From contig CAMOIA010000128.1 of assembly GCA_946615785.1 (NCBI GenBank), forward strand, positions 1 through 5,302: a DNA stretch of 5,302 nucleotides, written 5' to 3'. The notes beneath the pieces are model-generated. The model had not been told where the DNA came from. It did no database searches and was given only the letters and a program-made list of their open reading frames with translations. Source of the stretch: an uncultured Clostridia bacterium (lineage in GTDB: Bacteria; Bacillota; Clostridia; Christensenellales; Aristaeellaceae). Shown one piece after another: positions 1-5,302 of the stretch; the first letter of the stretch is position 1; each line of letters begins with the position of its first letter. A program made the translations under genes and the position numbers.

Positions 1-107
1 GCCGTACATTTTGGAAGCGGGCTCCATTTCGCGCAGGGCCCTGCCGGAAACGAAGCCCACAGTGTATTTCTTTTCACAAAGAATATCGTATCAATATCAG
101 CGTCCTT

Positions 108-144
108 TGGTGGCTGGGATTCGTATGCCTCGAACCTATGCCTC
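108..144 (-). pseudogene. Degenerate tRNA 3'-end fragment with a local duplication
   Basis: Read on the minus strand this stretch ends in CCA and carries a T-loop-like GGTTCGAG, and it resembles the 3' half of the nearby tRNA-Val in the same orientation. The 12-mer CTCGAACCTATG at 129-140 recurs exactly inside the tRNA at 344-355. The octamer TATGCCTC occurs twice, at 124-131 and 137-144, so a 13-base unit appears to have been duplicated. If one unit is removed, the plus strand reads TGGCTGGGATTCGAACC, the usual antisense look of a tRNA 3' end. No 5' half, D-arm or anticodon arm is present, so it cannot be a functional tRNA. I infer a remnant of an old tRNA or of tRNA recombination; convergence by chance is less likely but possible. 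Confidence 0.45.
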
Positions 145-149
145 AATTC

Positions 150-192
150 GCAATAGCGTTCTGAGCCGCTTAGGCGGCTTTGAACGCTTTGC
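150..192. other. Long intergenic stem-loop
   Basis: A near-perfect hairpin is visible. AGCCGC at 164-169 pairs with GCGGCT at 174-179 across a TTAG tetraloop. AGCGTTC at 155-161 pairs with GAACGCT at 182-188, after one G-T pair and one T-T mismatch. GCAA at 150-153 pairs with TTGC at 189-192 around a bulged T154. No T-run follows on either strand, so it is not an intrinsic terminator. It could be part of a structured RNA, an RNA-processing site or a repeat element; the sequence alone does not decide. Confidence 0.6.
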
Positions 193-217
193 TCATTGGG
201 CCTTCGCCTCGCTGCTT

Positions 218-285
218 CGTCCACAGGACGCGCTCGGCTCCGGCCCCTCCACGATCGTATCGGTCATAGGTTCGAGCCAGGCCGG
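218..285. other. Two further helices in the tRNA-flanking spacer
   Basis: CGTCC at 218-222 pairs with GGACG at 226-230 around a three-base loop. CCGGCC at 240-245 pairs with GGCCGG at 280-285, enclosing the inverted T-arm copy. A small hairpin, CGAT/ATCG at 252-255 and 259-262, sits inside. With the hairpins at 150-192 and 291-329, these helices make almost the whole interval 150-329 foldable. The helices are seen directly; that they form in an RNA is inference. Confidence 0.4.
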
Positions 286-358
286 TCAGACCACAGAAAA
301 AGCACCCACAAGGGGTGCTTTTTCTGTGGTGGGATTAGTAGGGCTCGAACCTATGACC
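262..358. repeat. Interrupted inverted repeat mirroring the tRNA-Val 3' half about its terminator
   Basis: The 17 bases at 262-278 are the exact reverse complement of 342-358, which lie within the tRNA-Val T-arm and variable loop. The arms are perfectly symmetrical about position 310, which is also the centre of the terminator hairpin (291-307 with 313-329). Only the 12 bases on each side between the arms (279-290 and 330-341) differ; on the tRNA side they hold the T-stem 3' end, acceptor strand and discriminator. On the plus strand the order T-arm, 12 bases, CCA, terminator is thus kept, but the 12 bases cannot form a T-stem with the copy. The copy therefore looks like a tRNA 3' mimic and not a second working tRNA. 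Confidence 0.85.
291..329 (-). terminator. Intrinsic terminator of tRNA-Val, potentially bidirectional
   Basis: A perfect 17-bp stem (291-307 with 313-329) closes a five-base loop, ACAAG. The core is GCACCC/GGGTGC, flanked by five As on one arm and five Ts on the other, so whichever strand is transcribed, a GC-rich hairpin is followed by a U-tract. On the minus strand it ends the tRNA-Val transcript, and the encoded CCA (327-329) is itself the base of the stem, leaving no free 3' trailer between tRNA and terminator. On the plus strand it would end any transcript arriving from the left. Confidence 0.88.
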
Positions 359-403
359 TCCACGATGTCAACGTGGCGCTCTAGCCAACTGAGCTATAAT
401 CCC
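327..403 (-). tRNA. tRNA-Val (anticodon GAC)
   Basis: The 77-base gene folds as a full cloverleaf. The acceptor stem is GGGATTA with TAATCCC, the D-stem GCTC with GAGC, and the anticodon stem CCACG with CGTGG, around the loop TTGACAT. The anticodon GAC (367-369) reads valine codons GUC and GUU. The T-loop is TTCGAGC, the discriminator is A, and CCA is encoded at 327-329. The first T-stem pair is an A-C mismatch (354 against 338); the rest of the stem pairs. It has its own likely promoter (416-444) and runs straight into a terminator hairpin. The identity is secure. Confidence 0.97.
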
Positions 404-415
404 AAGCGCTTGATT

Positions 416-444
416 ACTATACCACAGCCTTTTGAAAAATGCAA
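416..444 (-). promoter_or_regulatory. Probable sigma-A-type promoter of tRNA-Val
   Basis: On the minus strand, TTGCAT (439-444) is followed after exactly 17 bases by TATAGT (416-421). The -10 is preceded by TGG, giving an extended -10 (TG-N-TATAGT). The -10 differs from consensus at one base; the -35 matches at only three of six, which the extended -10 could offset. The -10 ends 12 bases before the mature tRNA 5' end, so transcription would start about five to seven bases ahead of it. The rest of the spacer up to murC (445-540) shows AT-rich runs but no clear hairpin with a T-tract, so readthrough from murC cannot be excluded. Confidence 0.65.
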
Positions 445-540
445 GCTTTTTTTCGCGTTTTCCAAATGCAAATGATACGAAGCCGCTGTCAGCGCCTGAA
501 TACGGATCAAAGGGGAGAGAACATAAGGGAAAAGGCGTCG

Positions 541-1935
541 TTATTGTTTCGGGCTGTCTCCGTGCTTTTGAATCTGCTCGTTTAACAGGTTGATGTTGCC
601 GCAGCCCATGGTGAGCACAAGGTCACCCGGCTGCCAGTGCGCACGCAGATACGCCTCGGCGTCGTCAAAGGTATGCGTAAGTACGGCATTGACGCCGTGT
701 TTCTGCATTCCTTCCACCAGCATTTCAGACCGGATGTCGCCCGGGTCTTTTTCCCTTGCGGCGAAAATATCGGTCACAAGGGTGGTATCAGCGGCCTTTG
801 TACATTCAAGGTAATCGTTAAAGAGTGTCTTTACGCGGCTGTACGTATGCGGCTGCATCACGGCAAACACATGCCCTGCCTTCTGCAGCATGGCGGAAGC
901 GACCGCCGTGCGCATTTCTACCGGATTGTGACCGTAGTCATGATACAGCTTCACGCCGTCCACGGTTCCGGTCAATTCAAAGCGCCTGTGAACGCCGGCA
1001 AATCCATTCAGCGCATTGGCAATGGTTTCAGCGTCAAGGCCGCTCAGGTGCGCGGCGGCAAACGCTGCAAGACTGTCAAGCAGGTTGATTTCGCCGACTA
1101 CGCGCAGATGAATATGCGCAATGATAATGCCGTTCCATTGCACGTCATATTCAGGGCAGCCGTATTCTGAAAGACGGGCGTTGACGGCGCGGTAATCGTC
1201 GTTCTCGGCCGTTCCAAAGGTGTAAGTCCTGCAGGGAAGAGCACTGAAAAGGCGTCGGATCCGCATGTCCTCACCCCAGCCCAGCGCGGTGCCGCCGGGA
1301 GGCAGCAGGGAAAGAAAACGCCCGAAAGCATGTTCGATATCGTCGATATCCTTGTAATAGTCCAGATGATCTTCGTCAATGTTCATGATGACGGCCATCG
1401 TCGGATGCATGTCCAGAAAGCTGGAATGATATTCGCAGGCCTCCGCGATAAAGAAGTCTTTTCCGCCGACGCGGCTCCCGCCTCCAAAATGATCCACTCT
1501 TCCGCCGATATGGATGGTCGGGTCGACACCTGCGTCCAGGAATACCTCGCCGATCATGGAGGACGTCGTCGTTTTTCCGTGGGCGCCGGCGACGCAGATC
1601 ACCTGCCTGTGACCGCGCATGAGCTGTCCAAGCAGGCAGGACCGCTCCATCTCCGGAATGCCAAGGCGCCTGGCTTCCTGGCGCTCCGGATTTTCGGGGG
1701 ATATGGCAGCGTAGTAGATGACAAGCGCCGCGCCCGGAATGTTTTCAGCCCTGTGACCGATTGAAACGGGAATCCCCATCGCTTCCAGGCGATCGGTGGC
1801 GTGGGATTTCGTATTGTCGCTCCCGGTGACAAGACACCCTTCTTTTTGCAGCATTTCCGCAAGTCCGCTCATGCTGCTGCCGCCGATGCCGATCATGTGG
1901 ACACGCTGATTCACAAAATCAAGAATATCGATCAT
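541..1935 (-). CDS. murC: UDP-N-acetylmuramate--L-alanine ligase (MurC)
   Basis: This cytoplasmic Mur ligase joins L-alanine to UDP-MurNAc using ATP, the first amino-acid step of peptidoglycan precursor synthesis. The 464 residues match the usual family length. In order, the protein shows the N-terminal nucleotide-binding turn GIGGSSMSGLAEML (from about 16), the P-loop GAHGKTTT (117-124), NIDEDHLDYY (about 185-194), GVHRRFE (314-320), HDYGHNPVEM (about 332-341), QPHTYSR (361-367) and FAAREKDPGDI (from about 391). The final GCGNI (444-448) stands where many MurCs have GAGDI. I place the start at 1935 because AGAAGG (1943-1948) lies seven bases ahead of that ATG. ATGs at 1941 and 1956 are also in frame, but the first is one base from the ribosome site and the second has none. 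It follows the methyltransferase gene by 36 bases and is probably cotranscribed with it. Confidence 0.97.
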   Translation of the reverse strand: MIDILDFVNQRVHMIGIGGSSMSGLAEMLQKEGCLVTGSDNTKSHATDRLEAMGIPVSIGHRAENIPGAALVIYYAAISPENPERQEARRLGIPEMERSCLLGQLMRGHRQVICVAGAHGKTTTSSMIGEVFLDAGVDPTIHIGGRVDHFGGGSRVGGKDFFIAEACEYHSSFLDMHPTMAVIMNIDEDHLDYYKDIDDIEHAFGRFLSLLPPGGTALGWGEDMRIRRLFSALPCRTYTFGTAENDDYRAVNARLSEYGCPEYDVQWNGIIIAHIHLRVVGEINLLDSLAAFAAAHLSGLDAETIANALNGFAGVHRRFELTGTVDGVKLYHDYGHNPVEMRTAVASAMLQKAGHVFAVMQPHTYSRVKTLFNDYLECTKAADTTLVTDIFAAREKDPGDIRSEMLVEGMQKHGVNAVLTHTFDDAEAYLRAHWQPGDLVLTMGCGNINLLNEQIQKHGDSPKQ

Positions 1936-1942
1936 ATCCATG

Positions 1943-1948
1943 CCTTCT
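1943..1948 (-). promoter_or_regulatory. Ribosome binding site deciding the murC start
   Basis: AGAAGG on the minus strand lies seven bases before the ATG at 1933-1935. That spacing favours the third in-frame ATG over the two upstream ones (1956 and 1941), which would make the protein seven or two residues longer. Confidence 0.7.
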
Positions 1949-1971
1949 TTTAACATTCAATGAGTACGTTG

Positions 1972-2754
1972 TCAGCCCTTCATCCGTTCGCGCAAAAGAT
2001 CATAGATCAGGATTCCGGCGGACACAGCTGCGTTGAGGGATTCCGCGCTGCCGGGCATGGGAATCCGCACACGCATGTTTGCAAGCACTTTTAAATCCTC
2101 GCTCAGGCCTCTTCCTTCATTGCCGATCAGGATGCAGGCCTGTTCCGGAATGGGGGTTCGGGAAAACAGGTCTTCGCCGCTCAGGTCGCCTGCGATCAGC
2201 TGGCATCCCCTGTCTTTCATGGCTTTAAGATCCGATACCAGATCGTGCGACTGAATGATCGGAATTCGGAAAATACTTCCCATTGTCGCACGGATGGTTT
2301 TTGCCGAATAGGGATCGGCGCATTGATCGTCGATATACAGCGCTTCAAAGCCGGCTGCGTCCATTGTGCGCAGAATCGTACCGACGTTTCCTGGATCCTG
2401 AACAGCATTGAGCGCGACGAAAAGGCCGGGATGGGGGAGGAAGGGCCGATGAATCCGACGATGGCAGAACGCCATGATGCCCTGAGGGGATTTGGTGGAA
2501 TTGAGAGAAGAAAGAATGTGACCGGATACAATGAAAACATCGTTTGGATTCGCTGCTTCAATGCATTTTGCGTACCGATCCGCATCGTCTTCGGATACAA
2601 TCAGCGTTTTTACACAGCTGCAGGAAAGCGCTTCCTGCACCATGTGCTCGCCTTCTGCCGGGAAAACGCCGTCCTTTTCACGCTGCTTTCGGTCGTTCAC
2701 CCATTCACGCCACAATTGTACCGTCGGGTTTTTCAGGCTTGTGATTCTGTTCAT
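1972..2754 (-). CDS. SpoU/TrmH-family RNA 2'-O-ribose methyltransferase
   Basis: The protein should transfer a methyl group from S-adenosylmethionine to a ribose 2'-OH in rRNA or tRNA. At 260 residues it has the family's usual two-part form. The N-terminal substrate-binding part contains FPAEGEHMVQEAL (31-43). The C-terminal knotted SPOUT domain shows all three SpoU motifs: NAVQDPGNVGTILR (116-129), with the catalytic-type Asn and Arg; IGNEGRGLSEDL (210-221); and IPMPGSAESLNAAVSAGI (231-248). These residues are intact, so an active enzyme is expected. Its closest general resemblance is to unassigned TrmH-family proteins of Bacillota such as YsgA; the modified nucleotide cannot be told from sequence, so no symbol is given. 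Its ATG overlaps the TGA of the upstream gene as ATGA, and no strong ribosome site precedes it, which suggests translation by coupling. Confidence 0.94.
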   Translation of the reverse strand: MNRITSLKNPTVQLWREWVNDRKQREKDGVFPAEGEHMVQEALSCSCVKTLIVSEDDADRYAKCIEAANPNDVFIVSGHILSSLNSTKSPQGIMAFCHRRIHRPFLPHPGLFVALNAVQDPGNVGTILRTMDAAGFEALYIDDQCADPYSAKTIRATMGSIFRIPIIQSHDLVSDLKAMKDRGCQLIAGDLSGEDLFSRTPIPEQACILIGNEGRGLSEDLKVLANMRVRIPMPGSAESLNAAVSAGILIYDLLRERMKG

Positions 2755-5084
2755 GCTTTGCTCAGTTCAAGGTAGGTCTTTGGCATGCTGACCGTAAGCT
2801 CCAGAAGAACGGCAGGGTCAACACCGGAGAAGCGTACATGGGGTACGATATAGGCAAGATAGCAATCGTCCATGGCCATTGCGATTCCGCCCTTCATAAG
2901 ATCCTTAGCGGAAGAAATGAAGACGGACATATTTATAACGGTTTCAAGCGGAAGCGGCGCCCCGGCATCCTTCAGCACAGCCCGGGTTTTTTCAATCAGT
3001 TTGCCGGCAGCTTCATCCATCGTTCCGTCAAACGGCTTTAGCAAGGCTGCTTTCAGCGCAGGCATGGAAACGGGAACCGTGTTTTCGATCTCAGCGGGCA
3101 TTCCGCTTTGATTCGTTTTCACCCACCATACCGGCCACGGGCGGTTGGTATAATCGAGCAGAAGTTCGTCCTTCAGTTTGCCAAGCGCGGTATCGTCCGC
3201 TTCCATACCGACAACATGCGTAAGTCCATGCTCGCGAACGGGCGTCATAAAAACGTCAAAAGTGAATGCTGCGGTATCGCCGCCGGGGAGAAGGCGCACC
3301 GGAACAGCCTGCGCCGCAGACGTGCTGATCTCCGCAAAGGGCGCCCCCAGTGCTGCTGCCGCAGCCTTGACGGCTGCTTTTGCGTCGGGAACGGTATCCG
3401 CGCAAATCCCCATTGCGCCAATGCCGTCTGCAAGGGACAGGGTGATGAGCAGGGCGGCAGCGTCGTCCTGTGTGCAGAGAAACCCTGCTTTGTTTAACGT
3501 ATCGGCCATCCGTTCGATCAAAATCTGAGGAGAAACTTCTTCGCCGACTTCTCTTGCAAGAACGGCCTGATAGCCGGCCTGTTCCATTTCCTCTTTTCGT
3601 TTGGCGATTTCCGCGCAGAGTTGTTTTTCGGCGTCTTTCAGCGCTTCTGACTGGGCTTTCCGATCTTTGATTTGCGCGTCAAGCTGGGCAAGCTGTTTGT
3701 TTTTGCCGGAAACGGCTTCCGCAAGCGCGGTTTCCAGCAGTTTCTTCCTGGAACCTTTGACGTCATCGAGCTGCATCAGCGTCATGAGGCGTTCGGCTTC
3801 CAGCTCCTGCAGCTGGTTGTTCATGGCGCGAATAGTCAGATCGTCCGTTCCGCTGGTCACGGCGCGCGAAAGCATTTGCCGCATTCCGGATGTTGCCAGA
3901 ATTTGGTCCGCAACCTGGCGGTGGGTTTCCTGCACCATCCAGACCCTGCGGAGGGCGATCCGGAATTGATCGAGCGGGTTGAGCACGGGCGCCATCCGCG
4001 TGGTGGCATTAATCACGGCGCCGGGGGCCTCTCCGCGGCTTTCAAAACGGGATACGCGCGCCTGATCCACCGCTTCCGCCAGGGCGTTTCGGGCCTTTTG
4101 AGCCAGCCTTCTTTCAATGGCAGGCTTGTAGAGCTTCGTGCCGCTGATATGCATCTCAGCCTGCTCAGGGCGTGAGGTTCGGGATTCTTCCTTAAGCAGC
4201 TGTGCTGAAACCTGGAGGTGTCCGTTCAGCTCTTTAATCTTATGAATCGCGCTGTCGGGTTCAGCGGCAAGGGCGTCGTTTGTTTCGGGCTTGCTTCCTT
4301 TGGCGTTCTTTCGGGCAGGCTTCGCTGTTTCCGGCTCCATTGGCGGATTGGCATGATCCTGCTCTTTCTCAGCACGTCCTTTTGCGTGGAAAATCTCGTT
4401 CAGGCGGTGCTGCATTTCCGAAATTTCCTGCGACGGAGACGGCTCCGGGTTCGTCTCTGCGGCTGGTGTTTCCTCAGAAACGACAGCCGGGGCAGAGGCT
4501 TCTTCTTCAGAAGCCGGCTCTTCGTGTACTTCAGGCGCAGCACAATAAAACAGCATTTCTTTTCCGTCCGGGAGGGAAACGTTAAAAATCTGTGCGCTGT
4601 CAGGAGGCAGCACCGAGAGGGTATCGGCGTTTTCGCCGGTTTTTGCATCATAAGGCCCCTGAATGCGGGCACCGGACCGGCTGTAAACCCTCGGCGTCAG
4701 CGCGGCTGTAATCTGATCCTCGGGGACGACCTGATAAAAAAGATCTTCCGGCAGCGCTTTGATCGCGTCGGAATAAACGATAAACTGGTTTCGCTCCCCG
4801 CGGGTGGGTGCATAATTTTTATTTGTACGGATTTTAAGCGTTTCCGGATTGATCTGGCGCAGATCCAGCATGCAGATGCTGCCCAGCGTGCGCATACGCT
4901 CCTTGAAAGTGTGCTGTTCGTTTTTATCCGGAACAATGCGGAGAAAGCCGTCGTCGGGGTATTGACTGATAACGTTCCTGTCGACAGGCCCTTCCTGTGT
5001 CAGGAGCGGACGGATGCGAAAATAAGCGCGCTGGGTATTATCCTCCTCAAGATACACCAGCACCGTTTTGCCTGAAAAGTTCAT
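2751..5084 (-). CDS. Large protein of unknown function with coiled coil; possible degenerate AAA+-like C-terminal part
   Basis: I do not recognise a named family. The 777 residues divide by composition. Residues 1-182 look globular (for example QRAYFRIRPLLTQEGPVD, 18-35). Residues 184-275 are an acidic Glu/Pro/Ala-rich linker. Residues 276-400 are charged and helical, with many Arg, Lys and Ala. Residues 415-507 form a probable coiled coil, ending in a Lys/Glu-rich helix. Residues 520-777 form a second globular part. No signal peptide or membrane segment is seen, so it is probably cytoplasmic. The C-terminal part has the layout of a McrB-like ATPase: a hydrophobic strand and turn (about 545-563), a strand before WWVKTNQSG (653-661) like a sensor-1 strand, and CYLAYIVPHVRFSG (741-754). 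The Walker A GxxxxGKS/T is absent, so this relation is only a hypothesis. The start at 5084 follows GGGGAGG; an in-frame ATG at 5174 lacks such a site. It heads the apparent operon with the methyltransferase and murC. Confidence 0.88.
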   Translation of the reverse strand: MNFSGKTVLVYLEEDNTQRAYFRIRPLLTQEGPVDRNVISQYPDDGFLRIVPDKNEQHTFKERMRTLGSICMLDLRQINPETLKIRTNKNYAPTRGERNQFIVYSDAIKALPEDLFYQVVPEDQITAALTPRVYSRSGARIQGPYDAKTGENADTLSVLPPDSAQIFNVSLPDGKEMLFYCAAPEVHEEPASEEEASAPAVVSEETPAAETNPEPSPSQEISEMQHRLNEIFHAKGRAEKEQDHANPPMEPETAKPARKNAKGSKPETNDALAAEPDSAIHKIKELNGHLQVSAQLLKEESRTSRPEQAEMHISGTKLYKPAIERRLAQKARNALAEAVDQARVSRFESRGEAPGAVINATTRMAPVLNPLDQFRIALRRVWMVQETHRQVADQILATSGMRQMLSRAVTSGTDDLTIRAMNNQLQELEAERLMTLMQLDDVKGSRKKLLETALAEAVSGKNKQLAQLDAQIKDRKAQSEALKDAEKQLCAEIAKRKEEMEQAGYQAVLAREVGEEVSPQILIERMADTLNKAGFLCTQDDAAALLITLSLADGIGAMGICADTVPDAKAAVKAAAAALGAPFAEISTSAAQAVPVRLLPGGDTAAFTFDVFMTPVREHGLTHVVGMEADDTALGKLKDELLLDYTNRPWPVWWVKTNQSGMPAEIENTVPVSMPALKAALLKPFDGTMDEAAGKLIEKTRAVLKDAGAPLPLETVINMSVFISSAKDLMKGGIAMAMDDCYLAYIVPHVRFSGVDPAVLLELTVSMPKTYLELSKA

Positions 5085-5094
5085 GGCTTTATGT

Positions 5095-5102
5095 TCCTCC
5101 CC
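5095..5102 (-). promoter_or_regulatory. Ribosome binding site of the 777-residue gene
   Basis: GGGGAGGA on the minus strand lies 10 bases ahead of the ATG at 5082-5084 (11 bases from the end of its GGAGG core), a slightly long but workable distance. It fixes this start over the in-frame ATG at 5174, whose upstream bases show no comparable site. The minus-strand leader further up (5103-5302) has no promoter I can call with confidence. Confidence 0.65.
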
Positions 5103-5243
5103 AAAGATATTGCTGATGATGGGCAAAAATGGCCGCTTTTCTGCGGTGAAAGAAGTGCTTTTTCGGATGCGCAAAAAACCAGCCTGCGTTCAGCGGTAAG
5201 CGACGTGAACACAGGAAAATGTCCAGTTGAAAGGGATGGGCTT

Positions 5244-5302
5244 ATGCAAAAAACGAGGTTAATGCTTGTCAGCTGCGAACAAAAGCGTCATAAATGGCGG
5301 CA
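5244..5302 (+). CDS. Possible start of a divergent gene, cut by the window edge
   Basis: An ATG at 5244 opens a frame without stops to the window end, beginning MQKTRLMLVSCEQKRHKW. AAGGGA lies seven bases ahead of the ATG and could serve as a ribosome site. A second ATG at 5262 is also in frame. Only 19 complete codons are visible and no motif can be recognised. The minus strand over the same bases also contains short open frames ending near the edge, so the region could instead hold the tail of an upstream gene in the murC direction. Confidence 0.25.
   Translation, partial: MQKTRLMLVSCEQKRHKWR

Noticed and set aside
11..475. A 154-residue plus-strand open frame and a 62-residue one inside it (196-384)
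   Set aside because: Both run antisense through the tRNA-Val gene and its terminator hairpin; their translated ends are simply the tRNA complement, so they are spurious.
490..505. GCGCTG/CAGCG inverted repeat after murC as a possible terminator
   Set aside because: The loop would be one base at full pairing and no T-tract follows directly on the minus strand.
637..1170. A 177-residue plus-strand open frame opposite murC
   Set aside because: It is antisense to well-conserved MurC motifs and its composition is that of a reverse-frame shadow.
4218..5075. A 285-residue plus-strand open frame opposite the 777-residue gene
   Set aside because: It is strongly Arg/Phe/Cys-rich, has no recognisable domain or convincing ribosome site, and lies fully antisense to a gene with a good start signal and a coupled downstream neighbour.
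5115..5145. Small hairpin CCGC/GCGG followed by a T-run on the minus strand, upstream of the large gene
   Set aside because: The stem has only four pairs and the T-run starts a few bases after it, too weak for a terminator or attenuator call.
5085..5174. A 30-residue N-terminal extension of the large protein from the ATG at 5174
   Set aside because: The ribosome site GGGGAGG lies inside this extension and points to the ATG at 5084; no comparable site precedes 5174.
1..5302. CRISPR array, insertion sequence or toxin-antitoxin pair
   Set aside because: I found no regularly spaced repeats, no transposase motifs and no small paired genes; the repeats present are all tRNA-derived and confined to the first 400 bases.

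Overview
The window looks like chromosome from a low-to-moderate GC, Gram-positive-type bacterium, most likely a Clostridia-class member of the Bacillota. The clues are strong purine-rich ribosome binding sites (AGAAGG, GGGGAGG), a tRNA with an encoded CCA, a Clostridia-style MurC, and an A-tract/T-tract intrinsic terminator. This placement is inference from style; no marker gene fixes the genus.

All well-supported genes lie on the minus strand. Reading in the direction of transcription (right to left), the order is: a 777-residue protein of unknown function (2751-5084); a SpoU/TrmH-family RNA 2'-O-ribose methyltransferase (1972-2754), overlapping it by the four bases ATGA; murC, UDP-N-acetylmuramate--L-alanine ligase (541-1935), 36 bases further on; and, after about 140 bases with its own promoter, tRNA-Val(GAC) (327-403). 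The three protein genes look like one operon, with translational coupling at the first junction. I see no clear intrinsic terminator between murC and the tRNA promoter. A divergent reading frame may begin at 5244 and leave the window on the right, but support for it is weak.

The first 330 bases hold no convincing gene but are rich in structure. The tRNA ends directly in a perfect 17-bp hairpin (291-329) that serves as an intrinsic terminator and is symmetrical enough to work in both directions. On the far side of that hairpin lies an exact inverted copy of 17 bases of the tRNA T-arm region (262-278), at the mirror position. A third, scrambled tRNA 3'-end fragment lies at 108-144. Between them are a long hairpin (150-192) and two further helices. 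This tRNA-derived, structured spacer is the most unusual non-coding part of the window.

Functionally, MurC performs the first amino-acid addition of peptidoglycan precursor synthesis, and the SpoU protein modifies an rRNA or tRNA. The 777-residue protein has an N-terminal globular part, an acidic low-complexity linker, a coiled coil and a C-terminal region whose layout resembles a McrB-like AAA+ ATPase that has lost its Walker A motif. That last point is a hypothesis.
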